Numbered from the stretch's first letter, positions 1 through 12,646 are shown. The stretch is DNA of 64,000 nt from Rhodanobacter sp. T12-5 (GCF_008329435.1 NZ_NPKN01000009.1:124001-188000), one strand, 5' to 3'. The notes: generated from the letters alone by a model not told the origin. Numbers and translations: made by a program.

Positions 1-61
1 GATGCGGACCCGGACGCTCGGCAGAGAGCATGCATGCTACATGCTGGCCAATGCGCGTCGA

Positions 62-1537
62 TCAGTCGGTGATGGCGGCGCCGGGCAGCGGCCGATCGTG
101 GCGCAGGCGGCCGAACACGCGGCTGGCCGCGGCGGTGATTGCGGCCAGCAGCAGCACCGTCCAGCGGAACGCCACCACGTAGTCTTCGTGTGCGTGGCCT
201 TGCAGCATCGCCGCCATCAGCAAGGTGGACAACGCAATGCCGAAGCTCATCGCCAGGTACTGCACGGTGGAGGCCATCGAGGAGACCATCGAGGCGTGCC
301 GGATGTCCACGTCGTTGTAGATCAGCGTGTTCATCGCGGTGTACTGCAGGCCGGCGAAAGCGCCATAGCAGAAGGTCAGCGAGGCGATCGCCCAGAACGG
401 CGTGGTCGGCCCGAGCAGGGCGAATGCTGCCAGCAGCACCGCCACGATCACGGTGTTGCCGAGTAACAGGCGCCGATAGCCGAAATGCACCAGGGCACGA
501 TGAATCACCCACTTGGCGGTGATCGAGCCAAGCGCCTGCGGCACCATCATGAGGCCGGCCATCAACGGCGACCAGCCGCAGCCGATCTGCAGGAACAGCA
601 TCAGCAGCAGGAACATGCCGGAGATGCCCAGCCGGGTGAACAGGCCGCCGGCCAGCGCGACCCATACGCTGCGCACGCGCAGCAGCGCGAGATCCGCCAC
701 CGGGTGCTCGGTGCGTCGGCTGTGCCACACGTAGACGACGCCCAACAGCAACGCGACCATGCCGCACAGGCCGATCCGTTCCCACGGCACCGGCTTGCTG
801 CCGGCCAGCTCGGATGCCGTCAGCAACAATGCCGAGGCGACGGCGAACAGCAGGAAGCCCGGCAGATCGAAACGATTGGCATGATCGAGCCGGTAGTCGG
901 GCATGTCGCGCTTGTTCATCCACACCCCGGCGATCGCCACCGGCACGTTGATCAGGAAGATCAGCCGCCACGACGTGAACTGCACCAGCGCGCCGCCCAG
1001 CAGAGGGCCCAGCACCGAACCGAGCAGGCCGAACGTGGCGACGGTACTCATGGCGCGCACGAATTCGCGCTTGTCGATGCTGCGCACCAGCACATAGCGG
1101 CCCACCGGCATCAGCGAGGCGCCGCCGACACCCTGCAGCACGCGGGCAGCCACCAGTTGCGGCAGCGTCTGCGCAAGGCCGCACAGCAGCGAACCCAGGC
1201 CGAACACCACGATCGCAATGCCGAACACCCGTCGCGTGCCGAGCCGGTCGCACAACCACGGGCTGGCCGGGATCAGGATCGCCAGGGTGAGCACGTAACT
1301 GGTCAGGGCGGTACGCATCCCCAGCGGGGTCACCCTGAGCGCTTCGGCCATGGCCGGCACCGCGGTGTTGACCACGGTGGAGTCCAGCGCCTGCATGAAA
1401 AAGGCCGCGGCTACCAGCCACAGCAGGCCGCGGTAGCGCTCGCGCGATGAAATCCCCGGCGAGTCGGCTTCAACCGGCGTCGGGGATGAACCAGGGGAGG
1501 CGGCAGCGTGGGGATCTGCGGCGGCATGCGGGGACAT
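62..1537 (-). CDS. MFS drug exporter, DHA2 (EmrB/QacA-like) family
   Basis: Predicted inner-membrane proton-driven exporter of about 491 residues with many hydrophobic segments, as expected for the 14-helix DHA2 class. The loop after helix 2 carries a motif-A-like DRLGTRRVFG and helix 5 an antiporter motif-C-like GSVLGPLLGG. I start it at the ATG at 1537; an in-frame ATG at 1606 would add a Cys/Ser-rich stretch unlike a transporter N-terminus. The first 40 residues are Ala/Pro-rich and cytoplasmic. No adaptor (EmrA-like) gene is next to it in the window, so substrate and partners are unknown. It diverges from rnk. Family assignment is strong, substrate is not inferable. Confidence 0.85.
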   Translation of the reverse strand: MSPHAAADPHAAASPGSSPTPVEADSPGISSRERYRGLLWLVAAAFFMQALDSTVVNTAVPAMAEALRVTPLGMRTALTSYVLTLAILIPASPWLCDRLGTRRVFGIAIVVFGLGSLLCGLAQTLPQLVAARVLQGVGGASLMPVGRYVLVRSIDKREFVRAMSTVATFGLLGSVLGPLLGGALVQFTSWRLIFLINVPVAIAGVWMNKRDMPDYRLDHANRFDLPGFLLFAVASALLLTASELAGSKPVPWERIGLCGMVALLLGVVYVWHSRRTEHPVADLALLRVRSVWVALAGGLFTRLGISGMFLLLMLFLQIGCGWSPLMAGLMMVPQALGSITAKWVIHRALVHFGYRRLLLGNTVIVAVLLAAFALLGPTTPFWAIASLTFCYGAFAGLQYTAMNTLIYNDVDIRHASMVSSMASTVQYLAMSFGIALSTLLMAAMLQGHAHEDYVVAFRWTVLLLAAITAAASRVFGRLRHDRPLPGAAITD

Positions 1538-1647
1538 TGGCGGATGATAGCTGCTGCGACAGCTTGCTTTCCGCGGCGAGCATCGGCAAGGTGAACCTTG
1601 TTTCATCCGCCAGTCATGCCCAGATAGTCATGACGGCCTCAACGACC

Positions 1648-1685
1648 ACACGCGCCGGGGCGACTTCGTTCCGGCGTGTGCTTTT
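1648..1685 (+). terminator. Terminator-like hairpin in the rnk leader
   Basis: Stem CACACGCGCCGG / CCGGCGTGTG with a 2-nt bulge, followed by CTTTTG. It lies 34 nt before the rnk start, and the upstream gene runs the other way. It may be an attenuator or a terminator of an unseen transcript; functional reading is uncertain. Confidence 0.3.
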
Positions 1686-1718
1686 GTGCGGCTTGTGCCG
1701 CAAGTATCAGGAAAGCCC

Positions 1719-2126
1719 ATGAGCAAGCCACCGATCACTGTTTCCCGTACCGATATCGATCGCATCGAAGCCTTGCTGGAGCGTCTGCCGGCCGCCGATG
1801 TCGAGCGGCTGGGCGCATTGCGCGCGGAACTGGACCGTGCCGACGTGGTTGAGCCGACAGCGATGCCGCGGGACATCGTGACGATGAACTCTACCGTCAC
1901 GTTCGAGGACGAAGGCAACGCCGAAACGCTCACCCTGACCCTGGTGTATCCGGCGGCCGCCGGTGCGCCCGGCACGGTGTCGATTCTGGCGCCGGTAGGC
2001 AGCGCGCTGCTCGGGCTGGCCCGTGGCCAGCAGATCGACTGGCCCACGCCGGACGGCCGCGTGCGTCGCCTGAAGGTGCTGGAGATCAGCTACCAGCCCG
2101 AAGCGGCCGGACATCTGCATCGCTGA
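1719..2126 (+). CDS. rnk: Nucleoside diphosphate kinase regulator (GreA/GreB C-terminal family)
   Basis: About 135 residues. The C-terminal half (roughly residues 45-130) has the GreA/GreB C-terminal fold signature: STVTFEDEG, then LVYPAAAG, SILAPVGSALLGL and RGQQIDWPTPDG. The N-terminus is a short coiled-coil-like helix, as in Rnk proteins that bind RNA polymerase in the secondary channel without Gre cleavage activity. The start at 1719 follows an AGGAAAG ribosome site; an upstream in-frame ATG at 1686 has none. It is a single gene ahead of ligA with about 200 bp between. Rnk was named for an effect on nucleoside diphosphate kinase levels; a transcription-factor role is family knowledge, not shown here. 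Confidence 0.85.
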   Translation: MSKPPITVSRTDIDRIEALLERLPAADVERLGALRAELDRADVVEPTAMPRDIVTMNSTVTFEDEGNAETLTLTLVYPAAAGAPGTVSILAPVGSALLGLARGQQIDWPTPDGRVRRLKVLEISYQPEAAGHLHR

Positions 2127-2189
2127 AACGTTTCGGCGTGAAATGATGCGCGAAGCCGACCTGAAGTCCGCCCGGCAGCCAGCTGATGA

Positions 2190-4714
<2,525 letters not shown>

Positions 4715-4715
<1 letters not shown>

Positions 4716-5671
4716 TGGGTTCTGCTGCGCTTGCCGCCCTGCAGTTGCGCGCCCGGCTCTACGCGCTGATCCGCGCGTACTTCGCCGAACGCCAGGTGCT
4801 GGAAGTGGAGACGCCGATCCTGTCGGCGGCCGGCAATACCGATCCGAACATCGAGAGTTTCAGCACGCGTTTCAGCGGGCATGTCGATGCAGGCGCGCGT
4901 GAGCGCTGGCTGCGCACCTCGCCGGAATTTCCGTTGAAGCGGCTGCTCGCGGCGGGCGTCGGCGATTGCTACGAGCTGGGCCGGGTGTTCCGCAACGGCG
5001 AGGCGGGCGGGCGGCACAATCCCGAGTTCACCATGCTGGAATGGTATCGGGTCGGCTGGGATCATCGCCGTCTGATGCAGGAGACGATCGCGCTGGTCGA
5101 TGCGGCATTGGCGATGGCCGAACGTCGTGCCGAGGTGGTGGTGACCAGCTATCGGCAACTGTTCCTGGACGGGCTGGGCATCGATCCGATGCATGCCTCG
5201 ATCGACGAATTGCGTGCGCCGCTGGCCGAATACAACATCGGCCCGGATGGCCTCGGCCGCGACGACTGGCTGGACCTGCTGATCACGCACAAGCTGCAGC
5301 CTGCGTTTCCGCGCGACCGCATCACGGTGATCCACGACTACCCGGCGAGCCAGTGCGCACTGGCGAAGATCCGCCCCGGCGAGCCGCCGTTGGCCGAACG
5401 CTTCGAGCTGTACCTTGGCTGCTACGAACTGGCCAACGGCTATCACGAGTTGAACGATGCCGCCGAGCAGCGCGAACGTTTCAAGCGCGACAATGTCGTG
5501 CGCCGCGAGCGCGGCCTGCGCGAAATTCCGCTCGATGAAAACCTGCTGGGCATACTCGACGCGATGCCCGACTGTGCCGGCGTGGCACTTGGCGTGGAGC
5601 GTCTGCTGATGTGTCTGGCCGACACCGATGCGATCGCCGACGTGCTGGCGTATCCGTTTGCACTGGCATGA
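4715..5671 (+). CDS. epmA: Elongation factor P--(R)-beta-lysine ligase
   Basis: Also called GenX/PoxA/YjeA. It is a class II lysyl-tRNA synthetase paralogue that lacks the anticodon-binding domain and attaches beta-lysine to EF-P. The 318 residues contain the three class II motifs: motif 1 around VETPILSAAGNTDPNIESF, motif 2 with FRNGEAGGRHNPEFTMLEWY, and motif 3 GVALGVERLLM near the C-terminus. The length fits the family (about 325). The start at 4715 overlaps the ligA stop. EpmA normally acts with EpmB (lysine 2,3-aminomutase) and EF-P; neither is in the window. Confidence 0.96.
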
Positions 5672-5720
5672 GTCATGACGCGCGACCACGTGGATTGCGC
5701 GTCATGTCGTTCGGCAAGGC

Positions 5721-6002
5721 TCAGGCTGAGTCGCCCCTGATTTCCGGCAGCGTCGCCTGGTCGCTCCACCGATAGCGGCAAATCAGCCCGCCGATGAGGC
5801 CGCCCGTGATCGGCATCACCCGGAAGGAACACGACTGGTGCATGGCCAGTCGCCCTGGAACGGCGCCAGGCCAATCGCGACGCAGGCGAAACCCATGGGT
5901 GCGCTCTTTTGCGTCGCGCCCATGATGATGAAGATGAAAAAGCCGGCCATCACCATCTCGCACAGCGCCGCGGTCCCGCTGAAGGCTGGCAAATCGGAAA
6001 CC
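5721..6002 (-). pseudogene. Decayed aquaporin Z remnant
   Basis: Two minus-strand frames together match the C-terminal half of AqpZ. The upstream piece reads EMVMAGFFIFIIMGATQ then KSAPMGFACVAIGLA, equivalent to the AqpZ helix with HGATDKFAPAGFAPIAIGLA. It then jumps straight to FQGDWP, and after a frameshift the other frame gives FRVMPITGGLIGGLICRYRW, the last AqpZ helix. The segment that should carry the second NPA box (VNPARS) is deleted and the N-terminal half is missing, so no water channel can be made. The fragment lies between epmA and the MHS transporter. The similarity was recognised by eye. Confidence 0.75.
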
Positions 6003-6091
6003 ATTCGTGCCTGTCGGCGCCGGACTGATGAGTAACCCGGCTTTTGAGGTATGTTGCCGCGGCGGCCGTGCCGGCCAACAGGAACCGATCG

Positions 6092-7420
6092 ATGATCGAG
6101 AGTAGCCCCGCGTTGCACCACGATATCAAGCCTGACCGGGCACTCGGTCGCCGTGACATACGCACGCTGACCCTCGCGGCGCTCGGTGGCGCGCTGGAGT
6201 TCTACGACTTCGTGGTGTTCGTGTTCTTCGCGATCCCGCTGAGCCATCTGTTCTTTCCGCCGGATACTGCGCCCTGGCTGGCCCAGTTGCAGGTGTTCGG
6301 CATTTTCGCGGCGGGTTACCTGGCGCGTCCGCTGGGCGGCGTGGTGATGGCGCATTACGGCGACAAGCGCGGGCGCAAGAAGATGTTCACGCTCAGCGTT
6401 TTTCTGATGGCGGTACCGACTCTGGCCATCGGCCTGCTGCCGGTGTATGCGCAGATCGGCATGCTGGCGCCGTTGCTGTTGTTGCTGCTGCGGGTGGTGC
6501 AGGGCATCGCGGTGGGCGGCGAGGTGCCGGGCGCATGGGTGTTCGTGGCCGAACACGTGCCGGCGCGGCGGGTGGGGTTTGCCTGCGCCAGCCTCACTTC
6601 CGGGCTCACGGTCGGTATCGTGATCGGTTCGCTGGTGGCGGCGGCGATCAACCGTGGGATGACGCCGGCGGCGGTGCTCGACTGGGGCTGGCGACTGCCG
6701 TTCCTGGCCGGCGGCTTGTTCGGGTTCCTCGCGGTGTGGCTGCGCCGCTGGCTCAGCGAGACGCCGGTGTTCGAGGCGATGCATGCGCGCAAGGAGCTGG
6801 CCAGCGGTTTGCCGTTGCGGCTCGTGTTCGAGCGACACCTGCCCAGCGTGCTGCTGTCGATGCTGGTGACCTGGATGCTTACCGCGGCGATCCTGGTGAT
6901 CATCCTGATGACGCCGTCGCTGGTGCAGTCGGTGTTCCACATCGCGCCGGCGCGGGCCTTCCTCGGCAACAACCTGGCTTCGTTCGCACTGGCACTGGGT
7001 TGCCTGGGCTACGGCTGGCTGGCCGACCGGATCGGCTTTGCGCGCGCGCTGCTGTTCGGCGCGGTCGGGCTGCTGGCGTGCAGCTATGCGCTGTACTTCG
7101 ACCTGCGCGCCGGCGCGGCGCATTTCCTGGTGCTGTATGCGTTGGCCGGATTTGCCGTCGGCGTGGTCGGCGTGGTGCCGGCGTTGATGGTGGTGGCGTT
7201 TCCGCCGGCGGTGCGTTTCTCGGGCTTGTCGTTCTCGTACAACATCGCCTACGCATTGTTCGGCGGCATCACGCCACCGTTGATCGGGTTGCTGGTGAAG
7301 CGCTTCGGCGTGCTGGCACCGGCGCATTACGTGGCGTTCGCCGCGTTGATCGGGATCGCTGTTGCGGCCTGGTCGCTGGCCGCACGGCGGGTCGAACAGA
7401 CGACGTTGTCGGCCGGCTAG
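6092..7420 (+). CDS. MHS-family MFS transporter (metabolite:H+ symporter)
   Basis: About 442 residues with 12 predicted helices. The N-terminal signature GGALEFYDFVVFVFFAIPLS and the loop 2-3 sequence HYGDKRGRKKMFTLSVFLM are typical of the ProP/ShiA/KgtP-type metabolite:proton symporters, as is VVQGIAVGGEVPGAWVFVAE in helix 4-5. I start it at 6092, behind AGGAACC; an in-frame ATG at 6044 precedes it. The 3' end overlaps the convergent DUF2461 gene by 4 bp. The substrate (an organic acid or osmolyte in relatives) cannot be told from the sequence. Confidence 0.88.
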   Translation: MIESSPALHHDIKPDRALGRRDIRTLTLAALGGALEFYDFVVFVFFAIPLSHLFFPPDTAPWLAQLQVFGIFAAGYLARPLGGVVMAHYGDKRGRKKMFTLSVFLMAVPTLAIGLLPVYAQIGMLAPLLLLLLRVVQGIAVGGEVPGAWVFVAEHVPARRVGFACASLTSGLTVGIVIGSLVAAAINRGMTPAAVLDWGWRLPFLAGGLFGFLAVWLRRWLSETPVFEAMHARKELASGLPLRLVFERHLPSVLLSMLVTWMLTAAILVIILMTPSLVQSVFHIAPARAFLGNNLASFALALGCLGYGWLADRIGFARALLFGAVGLLACSYALYFDLRAGAAHFLVLYALAGFAVGVVGVVPALMVVAFPPAVRFSGLSFSYNIAYALFGGITPPLIGLLVKRFGVLAPAHYVAFAALIGIAVAAWSLAARRVEQTTLSAG

Positions 7421-8103
7421 AACTCCAGTTCCTGTGCCGCGCACAGGTAATCGACCAGCGGCGCGGCGCGCTTGAACGTCGCCACGGTCCACGGCAGCAG
7501 TTCATCCGAGCAGGCCAGCGCCTCGTCGAAATTTTCGCCGACCGCGAAGTCCTTGCGCTTGAGATCGTCGATCAACTCGTGCGCGGCGTCGAATCCGCGC
7601 GGTGGCCGGCTCAGCGACTCGCCCCAGAACGCGAGGTGCTCGCGGAACGACTTGCTCTGCGTCGCCTTTTTCCAGGCCGCCGGGTTGTCGACGATGAAGT
7701 CGCGGATGCGTTTGAGCGCATCCGATTCGGGGTGCCACATGCCGCCACCGGCGAAGCAGTCGCCGGGCTGGATGTGCATGTAGAACGACGGTGCGGGGAT
7801 CTCGTGACGGCGTTCGTGGAAGAAGCGCGAGCCCTGCCAGGGCTTGTACGGAAGCTTGTTGTTGGAGAAGCGCGTGTCGCGAAAGATGCGGAACAGCGAG
7901 CCGCCGTTCTTGCGCGGGTCGGCGCGGTAGTGCGGGCTGATCTTCGCCAGCGGTGCCTGCAGGTCGGTGATCAGTTCGAGGAACGGTTCGCGCACGTGGC
8001 GTTCGTAGTCGTCCTTGTGCGCATGGAACCAGTCGCGGCTGTTGTTGCGATCCAGCGCGCGCAGGAAGCGGAAGGTGGCGGGAGTGAAGTAGCTCTTGGG
8101 CAT
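7417..8103 (-). CDS. DUF2461 (TIGR02453) family protein
   Basis: The 228-residue protein matches the uncharacterised DUF2461 family: FTPATFRFLRALDRNNSRDW at the N-terminus, then RIFRDTRFSNNKLPYKPW and FYMHIQPGDCFAGGGMWHPE. Family members are cytosolic and of unknown function. It probably shares a transcript with sbcB, whose stop lies 17 bp upstream of this start. The start ATG at 8103 gives the family N-terminus (MPKSYFTP). Family membership is confident; function is unknown. Confidence 0.85.
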   Translation of the reverse strand: MPKSYFTPATFRFLRALDRNNSRDWFHAHKDDYERHVREPFLELITDLQAPLAKISPHYRADPRKNGGSLFRIFRDTRFSNNKLPYKPWQGSRFFHERRHEIPAPSFYMHIQPGDCFAGGGMWHPESDALKRIRDFIVDNPAAWKKATQSKSFREHLAFWGESLSRPPRGFDAAHELIDDLKRKDFAVGENFDEALACSDELLPWTVATFKRAAPLVDYLCAAQELEF

Positions 8104-8120
8104 GGCGGGTCGTGGGTCGG

Positions 8121-9566
8121 TCAGAGTGAATCGATGCTGGCGGCGAGTTGCTCGCCCCAGGCCTGCAATTGGTCGAGCAGGGGCAGTTTGTCCTGCGCTT
8201 GCGGGTCGTGGCGCAGTTCGCCCAGGCGGGCGAAATAGTCGTCGAGGGTGAGGCCGGTCAGGGGCGTGTGCCGGGTCAGTCGCGTCCGGCGGAAGTTTTC
8301 CCAGCGCGTGCGTTCGTCGGCATCCAGCGTTTCGGGCCAGTTGCGCGCGCGATAGCGGAACAGCAACTCGGGATAGCGCGGGTCGCGGAACGGGAACGCC
8401 CGTATGCCCAGTTGTGCCGGCGGCGTGGCGCGCACCTGCGCCAGCAGGCGCTTGTCGGCGTCGGGCAGGAAACCGCCGCCGTAGAGCGCCAGTTCGGGAT
8501 CTTCCGGCGGCGGCAGTTCGGCGGCACGCTGGAAGACGCGGCGCACTTTCTCGGCGAGGCCATCCATCGCATGCAGGGTGTCGCGATGGGCCTGGCTGCG
8601 ATCGAGGTCCAGTTGCAGCCGCCCGAGATCGACGCCTTGCAGTACCGACAGCGGCGCCAGTGCGGGCGCGTGATTCGCCCGCACGGTGCGCAGGGGAATG
8701 CGCGCGACGCCCTCGGGCAGGTCGGCGCGTGCGGTGAAGATGCGATCGGCGATCTCGTCCTCGTCCAGCGCCAGCCATTCGGCGGGATCGGTGTCGAGGT
8801 CGTAAACGATGATTTCGCCGGTGCGGCTGGGGTGCGCTGCCAGCGGCGCGATCACGGCGAGGCAATGGCGGCTGGCCGGGTAGCGCGACGACACATGCAC
8901 CAGCGGCGTCATGTTCACCACGTCGAGCAATTCGAACACCTTCTGCTTGCGCCGCAATGCGTAGTACCAGTCCCACAGCCGTGGCTGGCGCACACGGATC
9001 AGCCGGGCCAGGTCGATCAGCGCATACACGTCCGACAGCGCATCGTGGGCACGCTCCTGCTTGAGCTGGTTGGCGCTGGCCAGGTGCTCCAGCTTGAAGC
9101 TGGGCGAGCCGTCGTCGCGGGTCGGCCAGACGATGCCTTCCGGACGCAGCGCCTGGCACATGCGCACGAGGTCGATGAGGTCCCAGCGCGAGTTGCCGTT
9201 TTCCCACTCGCGCCCGTACGGCTCGTAGAAATTGCGGTACAGCATCTGCCGGGTGAACTCGTCGTCGAAACGCAGCGAGTTGTAGCCGACGCCGCAGGTG
9301 CCGGGTGCGGCCAATTGCTCGTGCACGCGGGCGGCGAACTCGGCTTCATCGATACCCTCGCGCTGGGCCAGCTGAGGGGTGATCCCGGTGATCATGCAGG
9401 CATCGGGATGCGGCGGCATTTCCTGCGGCGGCTTGCCGTAGAACATCACCGGCTCGCCGATGATCTCCAGTTCCAGGGTGGTGCGGATGCCGGCGAACTG
9501 CACCGCCCGGTCGCGGCGGGGGTCGGCGCCCAGGGTTTCGTAGTCGTGCCAGAAAAATGTCTGCAT
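8121..9566 (-). CDS. sbcB: Exodeoxyribonuclease I
   Basis: A 481-residue 3'-5' single-strand DNA exonuclease used in mismatch repair and recombination. The DnaQ-like domain opens with FFWHDYETLGADPRRDRAVQ (DEDD motif I) and continues with YNSLRFDDEFTRQMLYRNFY (motif II) and HDALSDVYALIDLARL (motif III, HxxxxD). The SH3-like and helical C-terminal domains follow. The ATG at 9566 gives the canonical start MQTFFWHDYET; longer in-frame extensions upstream run into the divergent orn leader. It diverges from orn, another DEDD exonuclease, with an 82-bp gap. Confidence 0.96.
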   Translation of the reverse strand: MQTFFWHDYETLGADPRRDRAVQFAGIRTTLELEIIGEPVMFYGKPPQEMPPHPDACMITGITPQLAQREGIDEAEFAARVHEQLAAPGTCGVGYNSLRFDDEFTRQMLYRNFYEPYGREWENGNSRWDLIDLVRMCQALRPEGIVWPTRDDGSPSFKLEHLASANQLKQERAHDALSDVYALIDLARLIRVRQPRLWDWYYALRRKQKVFELLDVVNMTPLVHVSSRYPASRHCLAVIAPLAAHPSRTGEIIVYDLDTDPAEWLALDEDEIADRIFTARADLPEGVARIPLRTVRANHAPALAPLSVLQGVDLGRLQLDLDRSQAHRDTLHAMDGLAEKVRRVFQRAAELPPPEDPELALYGGGFLPDADKRLLAQVRATPPAQLGIRAFPFRDPRYPELLFRYRARNWPETLDADERTRWENFRRTRLTRHTPLTGLTLDDYFARLGELRHDPQAQDKLPLLDQLQAWGEQLAASIDSL

Positions 9567-9648
9567 GGCGTGATGATCGCACGCCCAAAAGCCGGACTGG
9601 CATGAGCCGGCCGGCAAGGCTGATAAACTCCGCCCACAAGGAGAGCCC

Positions 9649-10215
9649 ATGAGCCAAGCCCACGAAGACAACCTGATCTGGATCGATCTGGAGATGACCG
9701 GCCTCGACACCGACAACGATTCCATCCTGGAGATCGCGACGGTGGTCACCGACAAGAACCTCAATGTGCTTGCCGACGGACCGGTATTCGCGATACGCCA
9801 CGAGATCGATCGGCTGGAGTCGATGGACAGCTGGAATACCAACCAGCACCACAAGTCGGGACTGTGGCGGCAGGTGCTGATTTCGCAGACCGATCATGCC
9901 ATGGCCGAGCAGGCCACCGTCGACTTCCTGCGCGCGTGGGTGCCGCCGGGCAAGTCGCCGATGTGCGGCAATTCGATCTGCCAGGATCGCCGCTTCATGT
10001 ACCGGCAGATGCCGCGGCTGGAGCGCTATTTCCACTATCGCAACCTGGACGTCTCCACGCTGAAGGAGCTGGCCCGGCGCTGGGCCCCGGAGATTGCCCG
10101 CGGCGTCGGCAAGGAGTCGGCGCACACCGCTTTGTCGGACATTCGCGATTCGATCGCGGAGCTGCGCCATTACCGCCGGCACATGGGCGAGCTGGGTGGA
10201 CAGGTCGAGGCTTGA
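9649..10215 (+). CDS. orn: Oligoribonuclease
   Basis: A 188-residue DEDDh 3'-5' exoribonuclease that degrades di- to pentaribonucleotides, including pGpG from c-di-GMP breakdown. The exonuclease motifs are visible: [11 protein letters not shown] (D13, E15), [17 protein letters not shown] and [18 protein letters not shown]. Length and start (behind AAGGAGAGCCC) match the family exactly. It is a single gene; folP begins about 37 bp downstream and may be cotranscribed. Confidence 0.98.
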   Translation: MSQAHEDNLIWIDLEMTGLDTDNDSILEIATVVTDKNLNVLADGPVFAIRHEIDRLESMDSWNTNQHHKSGLWRQVLISQTDHAMAEQATVDFLRAWVPPGKSPMCGNSICQDRRFMYRQMPRLERYFHYRNLDVSTLKELARRWAPEIARGVGKESAHTALSDIRDSIAELRHYRRHMGELGGQVEA

Positions 10216-10251
10216 GCCCTCAGGCGATCGAATACTAGTGAGGTGATGCGC

Positions 10252-11163
10252 ATGTCGATGGATCTTTTTGCACCGGTGCTGGATTGCTCCGGGCGGCCGC
10301 TGCGACTGGATCGTGCACGGGTCGTCGGCATTCTCAACGTCACGCCCGATTCGTTCTCGGACGGAGGCGCCTGCGAGGATGTCGAAGCCGCCGTGGCGCA
10401 CGGCATGCGGATGGCGGAGGAGGGCGCCGACATGCTCGACGTCGGCGGCGAATCCACCCGTCCGGGCGCTGCCGAGGTATCCGTCGAGGAGGAGCTTCAT
10501 CGCGTGTTGCCGGTGATCGAACGGCTGATTGCGCGCACCTCGCTGCCGATCGCGATCGACACCTCCAAGCCCGAGGTGATGCGCGCGGCGGTGGCGGCTG
10601 GCGCCGGCATGATCAACGACGTCCATGGCTTGCGCCGTGAAGGTGCGATGGACACGGTTGCCGAACTGGGCGTGCCGGTGTGCCTGATGCACATGCAGGG
10701 CGAGCCGCGCAGCATGCAGGCCGAGCCGACGTACGACGACGTGGTCGGCGAAGTGCACCGATTCCTGACGGACCGGTTGTTCGCGTGCGAGTTGGCCGGC
10801 ATCGATCGGCGCAAGGTGATGGTCGATCCCGGCTTCGGCTTCGGCAAGACACTGGAGCACAACCTGGCGCTGCTGTGCGCGCTGGAACGCTTTGGCAATC
10901 TGGGCAGCGGCGTGTATGTCGGGCTGTCGCGCAAGTCGATGATCGGCACATTGACCGGCCGCGCCGCACCGGCCGATCGTGCGGCCGGTTCTGCGGCGGC
11001 TGCGTTGATTGCGGTTCAGCGCGGTGCACGCATGGTGCGCGTCCACGATGTGGCGGCGACGGTGGACGCGCTCGCCGTGTGGCGGGCGGTGCACGCGGTC
11101 GACGACGTGCCCCAGCGGAACGACAAAAAGCCAGGCGCAGTGCGCTGGCCGGACGACGATTGA
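10252..11163 (+). CDS. folP: Dihydropteroate synthase
   Basis: Condenses p-aminobenzoate with 6-hydroxymethyl-dihydropterin diphosphate in folate synthesis; it is the sulfonamide target. About 303 residues forming a TIM barrel. The pterin-site signatures are present: GILNVTPDSFSDGG, then DMLDVGGESTRPGA, MINDVHG, DPGFGFGKTLEHN and the closing VRVHDVAATVDAL. Several in-frame starts are packed at 10243-10258; I chose the ATG at 10252, 6 nt after AGGTG. glmM follows 60 bp downstream, the usual folP-glmM order. Confidence 0.96.
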   Translation: MSMDLFAPVLDCSGRPLRLDRARVVGILNVTPDSFSDGGACEDVEAAVAHGMRMAEEGADMLDVGGESTRPGAAEVSVEEELHRVLPVIERLIARTSLPIAIDTSKPEVMRAAVAAGAGMINDVHGLRREGAMDTVAELGVPVCLMHMQGEPRSMQAEPTYDDVVGEVHRFLTDRLFACELAGIDRRKVMVDPGFGFGKTLEHNLALLCALERFGNLGSGVYVGLSRKSMIGTLTGRAAPADRAAGSAAAALIAVQRGARMVRVHDVAATVDALAVWRAVHAVDDVPQRNDKKPGAVRWPDDD

Positions 11164-11223
11164 CGAGGTTGCATCGGCGCTGGCTCGCGGCAGGAACATC
11201 CCCTTTCCGGAACGCAATAGACG

Positions 11224-12576
11224 ATGAACGAACGCAGGTATTTTGGCACCGACGGTATCCGCGGCACGGTCGGCGAATGGCCGATCAGTGCCGACTTCAT
11301 GCTGCGCCTGGGACGTGCGGTCGGCAGTGTGCTGGCACGCGACAGCAGGGAACGGCCGAAGGTGCTGATCGGCAAGGACACGCGGGTTTCCGGCTACATG
11401 TTCGAGGCGGCGCTGGAGGCCGGTCTGGTCGCTGCGGGCGTCGACGTGGGCCTGCTCGGTCCGATGCCGACGCCGGCGGTGGCGTTCCTGACCCGTTCGA
11501 TGCGCGCGCAGGCCGGCATCGTGATCAGCGCCTCGCACAATCCGCACAACGACAACGGCATCAAGTTTTTCTCCGCCATTGGCGAGAAGCTGTCCGACGA
11601 GGTCGAGCTTGCGATCGAGCAGGAGGTCGACGGCGCGTTCGTCACGGTGCCGTCCGAGCGTCTCGGCAAGGCCCGCCGGATCGACGATGCGGTGGCCAGG
11701 TATGCGGAATACTGCAAGTCCACGGTGGCGAAGGATTTCAGCCTGCACGGGCTCAAGCTGGTGCTCGACTGTGCACACGGCGCGACCTACCAGGTGGCAC
11801 CGAAGGTATTCGCCGAACTGGGTGCCGAGGTGATCGCGATCGGCGACAAGCCGGACGGATTCAATATCAATCGCGAGGTCGGCTCGACCCACCCGCAGGC
11901 TTTGCAGCAGGCGGTACTGGCGCATGGCGCGGACATGGGCATGGCGTTCGACGGCGACGGCGACCGGCTGGTGCTGGCGGACCGGCATGGCGTGTTGGCC
12001 GACGGCGACGACATCCTCTACATACTGGCGCGCAGCCTGCATGCGCGCGGGATGCTCAAGGGCCCGGTGGTCGGCACCTTGATGAGCAACTACGGACTGC
12101 AGCAGGCGCTGGCCGAGTTCGGGGTGCCGCTGCTCCGTGCCAACGTGGGCGATCGTTATGTGATGCAGCAACTGAAGCAGCACGGCGGCGTGCTGGGCGG
12201 CGAAACCTCCGGCCACATCCTGTGCCTGGACCGTGCCACCACCGGCGACGGCATCGTCGCCGCGCTGGCCGTGCTGGAGGCACTCGCGCGCTCCGGCGAG
12301 GATCTGGTTTCGGCGCGCCAGGGTTTGAGGAAATTGCCGCAGGTCATGCTCAATGTGCGTGCCGATGGCGCCCGCGAGGCGCTGGCCGGCAGCGAGGTGC
12401 AACAGGCGTTGGCCGAAGTCGAGCAGGTCCTGCACGGCCGCGGCAGGGTGGTGCTGCGCGCTTCGGGCACCGAGCCGCTGGTGCGCGTCACCATCGAGGG
12501 TGCAGACGCGGCGGAAGTGCAGCAGTTGGCAGAGAAGCTCGCCGGGATTGTAAGATCCGCAGCCGAACGCTCGTGA
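11224..12576 (+). CDS. glmM: Phosphoglucosamine mutase
   Basis: Converts glucosamine-6-phosphate to glucosamine-1-phosphate for peptidoglycan and LPS precursors. The 450 residues have the alpha-D-phosphohexomutase layout. The phosphoserine loop is [16 protein letters not shown] with the serine at about residue 104, the metal loop is AFDGDGDRL, the sugar loop is GGETSGHI, and the phosphate-binding loop [11 protein letters not shown] is near the C-terminus. Start and length match the family. It is probably cotranscribed with folP. Confidence 0.97.
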   Translation: MNERRYFGTDGIRGTVGEWPISADFMLRLGRAVGSVLARDSRERPKVLIGKDTRVSGYMFEAALEAGLVAAGVDVGLLGPMPTPAVAFLTRSMRAQAGIVISASHNPHNDNGIKFFSAIGEKLSDEVELAIEQEVDGAFVTVPSERLGKARRIDDAVARYAEYCKSTVAKDFSLHGLKLVLDCAHGATYQVAPKVFAELGAEVIAIGDKPDGFNINREVGSTHPQALQQAVLAHGADMGMAFDGDGDRLVLADRHGVLADGDDILYILARSLHARGMLKGPVVGTLMSNYGLQQALAEFGVPLLRANVGDRYVMQQLKQHGGVLGGETSGHILCLDRATTGDGIVAALAVLEALARSGEDLVSARQGLRKLPQVMLNVRADGAREALAGSEVQQALAEVEQVLHGRGRVVLRASGTEPLVRVTIEGADAAEVQQLAEKLAGIVRSAAERS

Positions 12577-12646
12577 ACCTGTAGCAGTACTGGGTCGCCA
12601 TGGATTGGCCCGACGTGTCCCGCCCCAAACCCAGTGAACTGCAGCC

